Shown here in pieces: positions 1 through 6,766 of a DNA stretch of 64,000 bases. The position numbers and the translations under genes were made by a program. Numbering within the stretch: position 1 is the stretch's first letter; every line of letters starts with the position of its first letter. The notes below the pieces were generated by a model. It was given only the letters and a program-made list of their open reading frames with translations, was not told the origin of the DNA and made no database searches. Source of the stretch: CAYZXL01 sp964482435 (GTDB taxonomy: Bacteria; Auribacterota; JABMQX01); contig CAYZXL010000011.1 in the NCBI GenBank assembly GCA_964482435.1, forward strand, positions 1 through 64,000. The letters run 5' to 3'.

Positions 1-1
1 T

Positions 2-508
2 CGGCTGAACTTCAGCAAGAACTATAACAGGTACGAGGACCCGGACCATCTCCAGATTGCCGAGGTGGACATTCAGGCGTTCAATCCCACGACGGGCTGG
101 GGTGACTGGGTCAACCTGCTGCGGTGGGACAGAACAAACACCACCGAAATCAACAGCAAACCGGAGCAAGTGGAGCTCTCAGGCTACGACGGCAAGAAGA
201 TTCGCCTCCGCTGGCACTACAGCGACGCCAAGTGGGACTATTGGTTCGCCATTGACGAGGTAAGAGTCTCTGGGGAGCCCTTGCCCGCGGAGAAGCCAAA
301 GTTCACAAAAGTCGGCAAGGTCGGCAACGCGGTCGCCCTGGAGTGGAAGGCCTTCGGTGCGGGCCAGTACACGGTCCAGCAGACAGATAACCTGGCCGGC
401 GGAACCTGGACCAACGCTCCCGGGAGCTGGCCAATCAGCGCTGCCAGTTGGACGAGCGGAGACCTGTCGGCAGTCAAGAAGCGTTACTTCCGGGTCCTCG
501 GACAATAG
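2..508 (+). CDS. C-terminal part of a secreted jelly-roll (MAM-like) protein, 5' truncated
   Basis: The reading frame is open from the left edge, so the start lies outside the window; an internal GTG at 65 is not the true start. The visible 168 residues have two parts. The first (about residues 1-95) has the alternating pattern of a MAM or choice-of-anchor jelly-roll domain, including GWGDWVNLLRW, LRWHYSD and a closing WFAIDEVRVSG, a fold usually used for ligand binding or adhesion outside the cell. The last ~60 residues form a separate domain (VALEWKAFGAG, YTVQQTDN, GTWTNAPGSW, ending KRYFRVLGQ) that recurs at the C-terminus of the GH30-like protein at 48823-51204. The catalytic or main domain, if any, is upstream and unseen. 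Extracellular location is inferred from domain type. Confidence 0.8.
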   Translation, partial: RLNFSKNYNRYEDPDHLQIAEVDIQAFNPTTGWGDWVNLLRWDRTNTTEINSKPEQVELSGYDGKKIRLRWHYSDAKWDYWFAIDEVRVSGEPLPAEKPKFTKVGKVGNAVALEWKAFGAGQYTVQQTDNLAGGTWTNAPGSWPISAASWTSGDLSAVKKRYFRVLGQ

Positions 509-531
509 CTGTTGGCACGCAGAAGCAGAAC

Positions 532-561
532 GAGCCAGCCTCCTTGATTGGGGGCTGGCTC
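532..561 (+). terminator. Hairpin after the first gene
   Basis: A perfect 9-bp stem (GAGCCAGCC at 532-540 pairing with GGCTGGCTC at 553-561) with a 12-nt loop lies 24 nt after the stop codon of the preceding gene. The tract that follows (ACTTATT) is only weakly T-rich, so efficiency is uncertain. It separates this gene from the convergent nikR. Confidence 0.5.
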
Positions 562-652
562 ACTTATTCGCCCAGCCGCAGACGCAACGTCCGGCCCCAC
601 CGTCTGGCTTTGCACTGAATCCCGGCAGCGATTGGTGCCGCCAGGAGTCCCT

Positions 653-1072
653 TCATTCAAGTTTCCGCCCGGTGGAGGTCATAATGAGCTTCCCGTGCTT
701 GACCCCTCTGGTGCCTATGAGCCGCTCGGCGAGCTTCTTGACCGCCCCGGGGCGGGCTCGCACGACGATCACCTCAAGGCAATTCGAGCTGTCAAGATGC
801 ACGTGGAGCGAGGAGATGGTCTCGGCGTGGTGGCCGTGCTGCGAGTGGGTTAGTTTGCCGGAGAGCTCCCTGCGACGATGGTCGTACAAAAGCGTTACCA
901 CTCCGATGGTCTCTTCGTTTCCGACGGCCCACTGTTCTTCAACGAGAGAGTTGCGTATCAGGTCTCTTATCGCCTCGGACCGATTTGCGTAGCCTTTCGC
1001 CTTTATCAGTTGGTCGAACTTCTCCGAGAGAGAACGCTCAATGGAAATCCCGTACCTTATGAGCTGACCCAT
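653..1072 (-). CDS. nikR: NikR-family nickel-responsive transcriptional regulator
   Basis: This 139-residue protein has the NikR plan: an N-terminal ribbon-helix-helix DNA-binding domain (about 3-45, with RYGISIERSLSEKFD and NRSEAIRDLIR) followed by an ACT-like metal-sensing domain. The nickel ligands are all present: His79, His90, His92 and Cys98 (HGHHAET, SSLHVHLD, NCLEVIVV), matching His76, His87, His89 and Cys95 of the E. coli protein with a constant offset of three. The ATG at 1072 has a strong Shine-Dalgarno, AGGAGGTG, five bases upstream. It is divergent from an ECF transporter operon starting at 1374, the usual position of a local regulator. In known NikR proteins nickel binding drives repression of uptake genes; that it controls the ECF operon here is inferred. 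Confidence 0.93.
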   Translation of the reverse strand: MGQLIRYGISIERSLSEKFDQLIKAKGYANRSEAIRDLIRNSLVEEQWAVGNEETIGVVTLLYDHRRRELSGKLTHSQHGHHAETISSLHVHLDSSNCLEVIVVRARPGAVKKLAERLIGTRGVKHGKLIMTSTGRKLE

Positions 1073-1120
1073 CTTTTCACCTCCTGGGGCGTGAGGAATT
1101 CTTTGCTACGTTTCGGCTTC

Positions 1121-1148
1121 ATCATAACACCGCCGGGGCCGCAGTCAA
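1121..1148 (-). promoter_or_regulatory. Candidate nikR promoter with possible operator half-site
   Basis: On the minus strand TTGACT (1143-1148) and TATGAT (1121-1126) are separated by 16 bp, with a start point about 40 nt before the nikR ATG. The -10 overlaps a GTGTTAT half-site-like sequence, followed at 14 bp by GTAGCAA, an imperfect inverted partner. An 8-bp direct repeat TCATCATA occurs at 1119-1126 and 1196-1203. Autoregulation through these sequences is speculative. Confidence 0.42.
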
Positions 1149-1239
1149 GCGCGGATGCCGCTGCTGCGTTCCGCGGACAAACTCTTCGGCCCCGCTCATC
1201 ATATCGTCTCGGCACCCGCCGAAAAGGAGCAGGTCGAAA

Positions 1240-1269
1240 TTGTACGGACCGCGGCGGTTCTGTTATCCT
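1240..1269 (+). promoter_or_regulatory. Candidate promoter of the ECF/AmmeMemoRadiSam run
   Basis: TTGTAC (1240-1245) and TATCCT (1264-1269) are 18 bp apart, about 100 nt before the ATG at 1374. Only a moderate consensus match; placed in the divergent intergenic region shared with nikR. Confidence 0.3.
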
Positions 1270-1373
1270 AAGTAGGTAGGGCCTCGCAACTCTTTTGTCG
1301 TAGAATAGCTGGAAGCCGGAAACAATCTGTGCCTTCGTGTCAGCATTGCAGGGGCCAACCGGGAGAAAAACCC

Positions 1374-2138
1374 ATGAGAGAGGCAATCACGATGTGGCGC
1401 GACACAAGAATGGTCGTGTTGACCGCACTGACGGGCGCCACCTATGCGGCCGTCATGATTCCTTTCAAAGTCTTCACCCTGATTCCGGGCTATACGGAGT
1501 TTCGACCGGGGGTGGTGGTTCCGGTGATTTTTTCTTTGCTGTTTGGTCCCGCCGCAGCGTGGGGTGCGGGAATCGGCAACATTATTGGCGATGCCCTCGG
1601 GGGGATGTTCGGACCGGGAACTGCGTTCGGATTTGTCGGCAACTTCTTTCTGGGCTACATACCGTACAAGGTTTGGGGAAGGATGGCAGTTTTGTCTTCG
1701 GGAGGGCAGCCGACCGTGAGACGCGGCTGGATAGGGGAATACCTCCTGGCCGCTTTTCTCGCTTCGGGAGCCTGCGGGACGTTCATTGCCTGGGGCCTGG
1801 ACATGCTGGGACTCGTCCCGTTCAGCGTTCTCAGCAATCTTGTCTTCGGCCCGAACGTCGTGATGAGCGGACTTCTCGGCCCGCCTCTCCTTGTGGCTCT
1901 CTACCCCCGGGTGAGAAAGTGGGGCCTGCTGTATCCTGAGATGGCACCCGGGCACGAGAGAACAGGCGGCCCGCGATGGATACTTGTTGCTTTACTTTTT
2001 CTTGGCATAGCGAGCGGTTATCTGGTCGGCAACGCGATTTCCCTGGGCGTTTCAATTCCCGTGGCGGGTGAGATGAGACTCACACTGGCGGTGGCTCCGT
2101 CGGTCGCCCTCATGCTTATCGCCATCGTTCTCCTGTGA
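1374..2138 (+). CDS. ECF transporter S component (substrate-binding membrane subunit), substrate unassigned
   Basis: A 254-residue protein with about six hydrophobic segments. The second and third (RPGVVVPVIFSLLFGP, then GAGIGNIIGDALGG) resemble S components of energy-coupling factor transporters, which bind a vitamin or metal and dock on the shared A-A'-T module. It is followed by a fused ATPase and an EcfT-type gene, so a complete dedicated transporter is encoded. It does not look like CbiM/NikM, which begin with a conserved metal-binding MHI segment, so the nickel link rests only on the divergent nikR. The ATG at 1374 has GGGAG nine bases upstream; an upstream in-frame GTG at 1329 and a later ATG at 1392 are less likely. 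The C-terminal part (about 190-250) has two further hydrophobic segments. Confidence 0.75.
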   Translation: MREAITMWRDTRMVVLTALTGATYAAVMIPFKVFTLIPGYTEFRPGVVVPVIFSLLFGPAAAWGAGIGNIIGDALGGMFGPGTAFGFVGNFFLGYIPYKVWGRMAVLSSGGQPTVRRGWIGEYLLAAFLASGACGTFIAWGLDMLGLVPFSVLSNLVFGPNVVMSGLLGPPLLVALYPRVRKWGLLYPEMAPGHERTGGPRWILVALLFLGIASGYLVGNAISLGVSIPVAGEMRLTLAVAPSVALMLIAIVLL

Positions 2139-2221
2139 GACCTTCGGCGAGTCGCTGGCTCAGATTTTTGGGGCATTAGTCCGCCAGAAGCAGCGCAAAG
2201 TTTCCAGTTTCGTCATCCTCC

Positions 2222-3913
2222 ATGAGCGAAGAGTTCCTGAAAACAAGCAACCTTCGGTTCACTTACAGGGACGGAAAGAAACCCGCCCTCGACGGCGTGG
2301 ACCTTTCTGTATCAAAAGGGCAACGCTTTGTCCTGATGGGAAGGTCGGAGGCAGGGAAATCGAGCCTCTGCTTCTCGCTGCGGGGCTTGATTCCAGGATA
2401 TTATCCGGGAGAATATTCCGGCGAGGTTTTTGTCGGCGGAAACAACATTTCCGGCAGGAGAGTCAGGGAGCTTGCAAGGGAAATAGGGATCGTCTTTCAG
2501 GACTTTGAATCGCAGTTGTTCTGCACGACCGTCGAGCTGGAGGTCGCTTTCACCCCCCAGAACCTCGGCTTGCCAAGCGACGAAATCCGCCAACGCATCA
2601 CGCGATGCCTCCGGCTCGTAGGGCTGGCTGGGTTCGAGAGAAGAGACCCGCTAACCCTTTCGGGAGGGGAAAACCAGCGGTTGGCAATTGCAGCAGTCCT
2701 TGCGGGTGAGCCAAAGCTCCTTATCCTCGATGAGGTGACGAGCGACCTGGACCCCGTCGGCAAGAGTGAAGTCCTGAACGCCATCGGCAATCTGTACAGG
2801 GACGAACAGACAGTTGTCGCCGCCACTCACGCTTACGAGGAAGCAACTCAAGCTGATTCTCTCGTGATTCTCGACGAGGGGAAGGTGGTCGCTCATGGCA
2901 GCGCCGCCGATATTCTGTGTCAACCGCGGCTCATGGAGAGGCACGGCATTCGCCCCCGTGAGATCAATCTCATTGCCGAGACAATGGGCACCCAGCCAGT
3001 GCAGCCCGACGGAAATCCGGCCGGACTGTTCGCGCTGATAAGGCCGCGGTTCAACGAGTTGCGATTCGCGGAGATTCTCGCAGGGGAGAAGCAGCGAGAA
3101 GGAAGCTACGGCAGGTGGGTCATCGAGGTCGAAAACCTGAGTTTTTCACCGGAGCGGGGAGAGGAGATTCTCTCGGGCGTCAATCTTTGCGTCAGGGAAG
3201 GGGAAATCGTCGCTATTGTCGGGGAGAACGGTGCCGGAAAAACTACGTTGGTCAAACACTTCAACGGATTGCTTTTGCCGACTTCCGGAGAGGTGAAGGT
3301 CAAGGGCCTTTCGACTAAGAAAAGCTCCCCGTTCGAGCTATGCAGGACAGTCGGATTTGTTTTCCAGAACCCCGACTATCAGATTTTCTCGGAGACGGTC
3401 CGAAAGGAGCTTTCCTTCGGGCCGCGAAACTTTCGCGTGCCGGAAAGAGAGATTGACCGAAGAGTTTCAGAAGCTCTTGCCGCAGTTCGCCTCGAGGGCT
3501 TTGAAGACGAAGACCCTCTGATGCTCCCAAAGGGCGGCCGCCAGAAAGTTGCCGTCGCTTCCATTCTCGCGATGCGCCCGGAGGTCTTGGTCCTCGACGA
3601 GCCAACGACGGGTCTGGACTACGATGAAACGGTTTCCCTTATGGAACTTGTTTCTTCGCTGAACCAGAAAGGCCACACGGTCATTCTCGTTACTCACAGC
3701 ATGTGGGTCGTTGCGAAGTATGCACACCGGGTCATTGTCGTGAGCCAGGGCAGGATCGTCGCTGATACGACACCGCGTGCTCTCTTCGCCAATCAATCTC
3801 TGCTCGACACGGCGGGCCTGGCAGCCCCGGAAATCGCTGCCTTGAGCAATCGCTTTCTCGGCAAAACGGTTCTGTCTCCCGGTGAGCTTGAGTATTGTCT
3901 GGGGGCAAAATGA
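2222..3913 (+). CDS. ECF transporter ATPase, two ABC domains fused (EcfA-EcfA')
   Basis: This 563-residue cytoplasmic protein joins two ABC ATPase domains that power the ECF transporter. Domain 1 has Walker A GRSEAGKS (40-47), signature LSGGE (146-150) and Walker B LLILDE (166-171). Domain 2 has Walker A GENGAGKT (334-341) and Walker B VLVLDE (455-460), but its signature reads LPKGGR (435-440) instead of LSGGQ, so one composite ATP site may be weak. Many ECF systems use two separate ATPase genes; the fusion is a known variant. No clear Shine-Dalgarno precedes the ATG at 2222, which lies 83 nt after the S component. Its stop overlaps the next start in an ATGA, implying translational coupling to the T gene. 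Confidence 0.92.
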   Translation: MSEEFLKTSNLRFTYRDGKKPALDGVDLSVSKGQRFVLMGRSEAGKSSLCFSLRGLIPGYYPGEYSGEVFVGGNNISGRRVRELAREIGIVFQDFESQLFCTTVELEVAFTPQNLGLPSDEIRQRITRCLRLVGLAGFERRDPLTLSGGENQRLAIAAVLAGEPKLLILDEVTSDLDPVGKSEVLNAIGNLYRDEQTVVAATHAYEEATQADSLVILDEGKVVAHGSAADILCQPRLMERHGIRPREINLIAETMGTQPVQPDGNPAGLFALIRPRFNELRFAEILAGEKQREGSYGRWVIEVENLSFSPERGEEILSGVNLCVREGEIVAIVGENGAGKTTLVKHFNGLLLPTSGEVKVKGLSTKKSSPFELCRTVGFVFQNPDYQIFSETVRKELSFGPRNFRVPEREIDRRVSEALAAVRLEGFEDEDPLMLPKGGRQKVAVASILAMRPEVLVLDEPTTGLDYDETVSLMELVSSLNQKGHTVILVTHSMWVVAKYAHRVIVVSQGRIVADTTPRALFANQSLLDTAGLAAPEIAALSNRFLGKTVLSPGELEYCLGAK

Positions 3914-4701
3914 GAGAACTGTCCCTGTACGTTAACAAAGAAACGGCGGTCTCGCGGATGGACGCCCGTGCGAAGCTGGTGGCGACGGCGGCCCTGTTTG
4001 TGGTAGCGCTGTCCTTCAATCATCCGCTGTATCTTCTCGGTCTTTTGCTGCTTGAGGCGTGGCTTGCTGTTGCGAGCCGCTCCCTGGTGAACATTAAGAG
4101 AGTCAGAGTCCTTTTAGGTCTTCTCTTCGTCTTCAGCGCGGTCATGTGGGCGTTATTCCTGCGGGAGGGCGAACTCCTCTTCAGAATCGGACCGCTCAAG
4201 GTGTACACCGCTTCTGCGCTGTATGGCCTGGCGATGGGCTTGCGTCTCGTCTCTATGGTCGTCGCGGGGCTCGTCTTTCTATCGGCAACAATGGTGGAGG
4301 AATTCCTCTTCGCCCTGAGGAAATTCGGTCTCCCGATGCCGGTGGCGTTCGCTTTTTCTCTGGCGTTCCGGATGGTCTCGCAACTTGTCAGGACCGCCGG
4401 CATCGTCAAGCAAGCCCAGCAGATTCGCGGCCTCGACGTTGACTCCGGAGGAATCCTCGCGAGAATCAAAAAGCACGTCCCCCTTCTGATACCCGTTTTC
4501 ATCTACTCAATCAAAAGCGTTGACGCCCTGACGCGCGCTCTCGAGGCGAGAGGTTTCGGCTGTACAAGAAAACAGACGCCGTTTATCATTTCAACCTTGA
4601 GGACTCGTGACTATGCCGTCATGGCCGCGTCGGTAGCGGCGGCGGTCGCCTGCATCATTCTGAGACTTAAAGGACTCGGCGAGGTCGTCTCGCGGCTTTG
4701 A
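3910..4701 (+). CDS. ECF transporter T component (EcfT-type transmembrane subunit)
   Basis: A 263-residue membrane protein of the CbiQ/EcfT family, the scaffold that transmits ATPase motion to the S component. Hydrophobic segments run through about residues 25-145 and 225-250. The two conserved coupling-helix motifs are visible as QQIRGLD and RALEARGFG, the second the textbook Ala-Arg-Gly form, in the cytoplasmic region between. The ATG at 3910 overlaps the ATPase stop by ATGA and is preceded by GGGGG; a TTG at 3895 is a less likely start. With the two upstream genes it forms a full S, A-A', T set. Confidence 0.9.
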   Translation: MRELSLYVNKETAVSRMDARAKLVATAALFVVALSFNHPLYLLGLLLLEAWLAVASRSLVNIKRVRVLLGLLFVFSAVMWALFLREGELLFRIGPLKVYTASALYGLAMGLRLVSMVVAGLVFLSATMVEEFLFALRKFGLPMPVAFAFSLAFRMVSQLVRTAGIVKQAQQIRGLDVDSGGILARIKKHVPLLIPVFIYSIKSVDALTRALEARGFGCTRKQTPFIISTLRTRDYAVMAASVAAAVACIILRLKGLGEVVSRL

Positions 4702-4760
4702 TTGATGTCGAGTCCATCGGCGCGGATGAAGTGCTACGTTCGCAAATGGAGGTAAATAAT

Positions 4761-5732
4761 ATGAACGGCAAGGGATGGTTAATCATCGTCGGAGTAGTTG
4801 TCGCCGCTGCGGCTGCGGCGATTGCCGTCACCGCCAAGAAAAAACCTACCCAGCAGACCCCGAAGGTCAGGGAGGCCGCGGTTGCGGGCCTATTCTATCC
4901 ATCGAAGAACGATTTCCTCGCTGCAATGGTGGACGAACTCCTGTCGAAAGCGGACCAGCCTCCTATCAAGAATCTCCGCGGGCTGGTCTGCCCCCATGCG
5001 GGCTACGAGTTCTCCGGGCGGACTGCCGCTCATGGATTCAAGCAGTTACAGGGGCGCGAATTCGAGACCGTTGTCATCCTTGCGCCGAGCCATACTGCCG
5101 CCTTCCAGGGCGCTGCGGTCTTGGATGCCGAGGCGTTCCAGACGCCCCTGGGTCCCGTCGAGGTTTCCCCAAAGGCGAAACAGCTCGGGCAAATCCGGCC
5201 TTTTGTGGTCAATCCGCGGTGCCGTGTCGGGCGGCCTTCGTGGTGGAGCGTCTCGCCCAAAAAAGCCCCTCCTCCCGGTCAGGATGACCCCCATACCTGG
5301 GAACACTCTGTGGAAGTTCAATTGCCGTTCCTCCAGCGAACGCTGAAGGATTTCAAAATCGTTCCGGTCGTCTTCGGGCAGGTTGACCCGGAAGAGGTCG
5401 CGCGCGTCCTCGTTCAGCATATTGATGACAAAACCCTCATCGTCGCAAGCTCAGACCTCAGCCATTACTATCCATACGAAGTGGCTCGACGCATGGATGA
5501 GGCGTGCGTGAAGGCAATTTGCGACCTTGACCTCAACGCTACTGAAAAACAGGAGGCTTGCGGGAAAGCCCCCATCTTGACGCTGATGCACATCGCCAGG
5601 AAAAAGAACTGGAAGGCCAGGCTGCTTGACTACCGAAACAGCGGCGATACCGCGGGCGACAAATCCGGCGTGGTGGGTTATGCAGCCATCGCCTTCTTCG
5701 AGGCGGAGAAAGCGGAAGGCGAAAGCAAGTAA
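4761..5732 (+). CDS. Memo-family protein (AmmeMemoRadiSam system protein B), membrane-anchored
   Basis: A 323-residue member of the Memo family, related in fold to class III extradiol dioxygenases and of unsettled function in bacteria. Residues matching the human MEMO1 metal site are kept: His79 (PHAGY), His111 (APSH), Asp232 and His235 (SSDLSH) and Cys267 (ACGKAP). A hydrophobic segment at about residues 7-25, followed by KKK, precedes the domain; ordinary Memo proteins start directly at the domain. Orientation is unclear, because the charges after the segment could keep the domain in the cytoplasm. The ATG at 4761 has GGAGGT seven bases upstream and is preferred over an in-frame start at 4698. 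AMMECR1 follows at 33 nt and the matching radical SAM enzyme three genes later. Confidence 0.92.
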   Translation: MNGKGWLIIVGVVVAAAAAAIAVTAKKKPTQQTPKVREAAVAGLFYPSKNDFLAAMVDELLSKADQPPIKNLRGLVCPHAGYEFSGRTAAHGFKQLQGREFETVVILAPSHTAAFQGAAVLDAEAFQTPLGPVEVSPKAKQLGQIRPFVVNPRCRVGRPSWWSVSPKKAPPPGQDDPHTWEHSVEVQLPFLQRTLKDFKIVPVVFGQVDPEEVARVLVQHIDDKTLIVASSDLSHYYPYEVARRMDEACVKAICDLDLNATEKQEACGKAPILTLMHIARKKNWKARLLDYRNSGDTAGDKSGVVGYAAIAFFEAEKAEGESK

Positions 5733-5765
5733 CAACGAGGCATTTCCAAGAGAGGCTACAAAGCC

Positions 5766-6512
5766 ATGATGCCGCAAGACAAAAAATTACTGAGTTGCGT
5801 GCTCGGCGGAGCCGTAGTTTTGCTGGGCGTGGCAGCGGCGGTTTTCCTGTGGGTCATCCCGGGCCGCCAACCGTCGCGCGGGCGTCCTGGCCGGGCAGAA
5901 ACGTCTCCCCGTGAATCACCGGCAAGACCAGCGCAGGAGCCTGAGTTCTCCCGCGACGAGCGAAAGTCTCTCCTCGACCTCGCTCGAAGAACCATCAAGG
6001 AGGTCGTAACGAACCAGCGCCTTCCCGAAACAGACCCAAGCGGCTTGTCGAGCAGGTTAACTGACAAGAGAGCGTGCTTCGTGACCCTCAAGGAAAACGG
6101 CGAGCTACGCGGCTGCATCGGCCACATATATCCCGTGGAGCCTCTTTACCAGTCGGTCATCCACAACGCCCGTGCCGCCGCCGTCGAGGACACGCGCTTC
6201 AGCCCCGTCCGACGCAATGAACTCGATAACATCGAAATCGAGATAAGCGTCTTGACGGTGCCTCAGCCTCTGGACTTCGACTCTCCCGAGGACTTGCTGA
6301 GGAAGCTCCGCCCTCACGTGGACGGAGTCGTTCTATTGTTGGGGCGGCGTCGCCCGACTTATCTCCCCCAGGTTTGGGAGCAAATTCCGGACAAGGAGGC
6401 TTTTCTGAACAATCTCAGCCAGAAAGGGGGAATGCCCGCGAAGGCGTGGCGAAGTCCGGGGACAGGCGTTCTCACTTACCAGGTCGAGGCTTTCAAAGAA
6501 TCGGAGATGTAG
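5766..6512 (+). CDS. AMMECR1-domain protein (AmmeMemoRadiSam system protein A), membrane-anchored
   Basis: A 248-residue protein with an AMMECR1 domain over about residues 62-240. The family hallmark LRGCIG is at 114-119, followed by the conserved helix with HNARAAAVEDTRF and the FSPV/EIEISVL strand. The family's biochemical role is unknown, but it repeatedly occurs with Memo and a radical SAM enzyme, as here. The N-terminus has a hydrophobic stretch at about 9-31 and then an Arg/Pro-rich linker (33-58), so it is predicted to be anchored in the inner membrane. Start: two consecutive ATGs (5766 and 5769) with a modest GAGAGG upstream. The 254 bp after the gene contain no supported gene. Confidence 0.92.
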   Translation: MMPQDKKLLSCVLGGAVVLLGVAAAVFLWVIPGRQPSRGRPGRAETSPRESPARPAQEPEFSRDERKSLLDLARRTIKEVVTNQRLPETDPSGLSSRLTDKRACFVTLKENGELRGCIGHIYPVEPLYQSVIHNARAAAVEDTRFSPVRRNELDNIEIEISVLTVPQPLDFDSPEDLLRKLRPHVDGVVLLLGRRRPTYLPQVWEQIPDKEAFLNNLSQKGGMPAKAWRSPGTGVLTYQVEAFKESEM

Positions 6513-6766
6513 TGTTTCCAGTCCACCTTCACGCGCGTTGGCGTCGTGAGCGCTGCACGGTCATTCACCGGGCGTTGCGCAGAGGATGCAGTGCAGCTAC
6601 AAGAAAAGCGGGGGTGTTCGAGCCGGTTTTACTTGAATCAGACGGCGACAATCTGTTGGTCTCTCAACGCGAGAAACTTCTGTGTCATGTCGAGGGCATG
6701 TCCGTTCAGAGCGGGCCAGCCCCCTTGGCTTAAACCGCCCAAGCCCCCCTTTCGCCGAAGATAAAC

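Noticed and set aside
6513..6766. Possible small gene between AMMECR1 and the SpeE-like gene.
   Set aside because: Candidate frames start without a Shine-Dalgarno and read like shadows.
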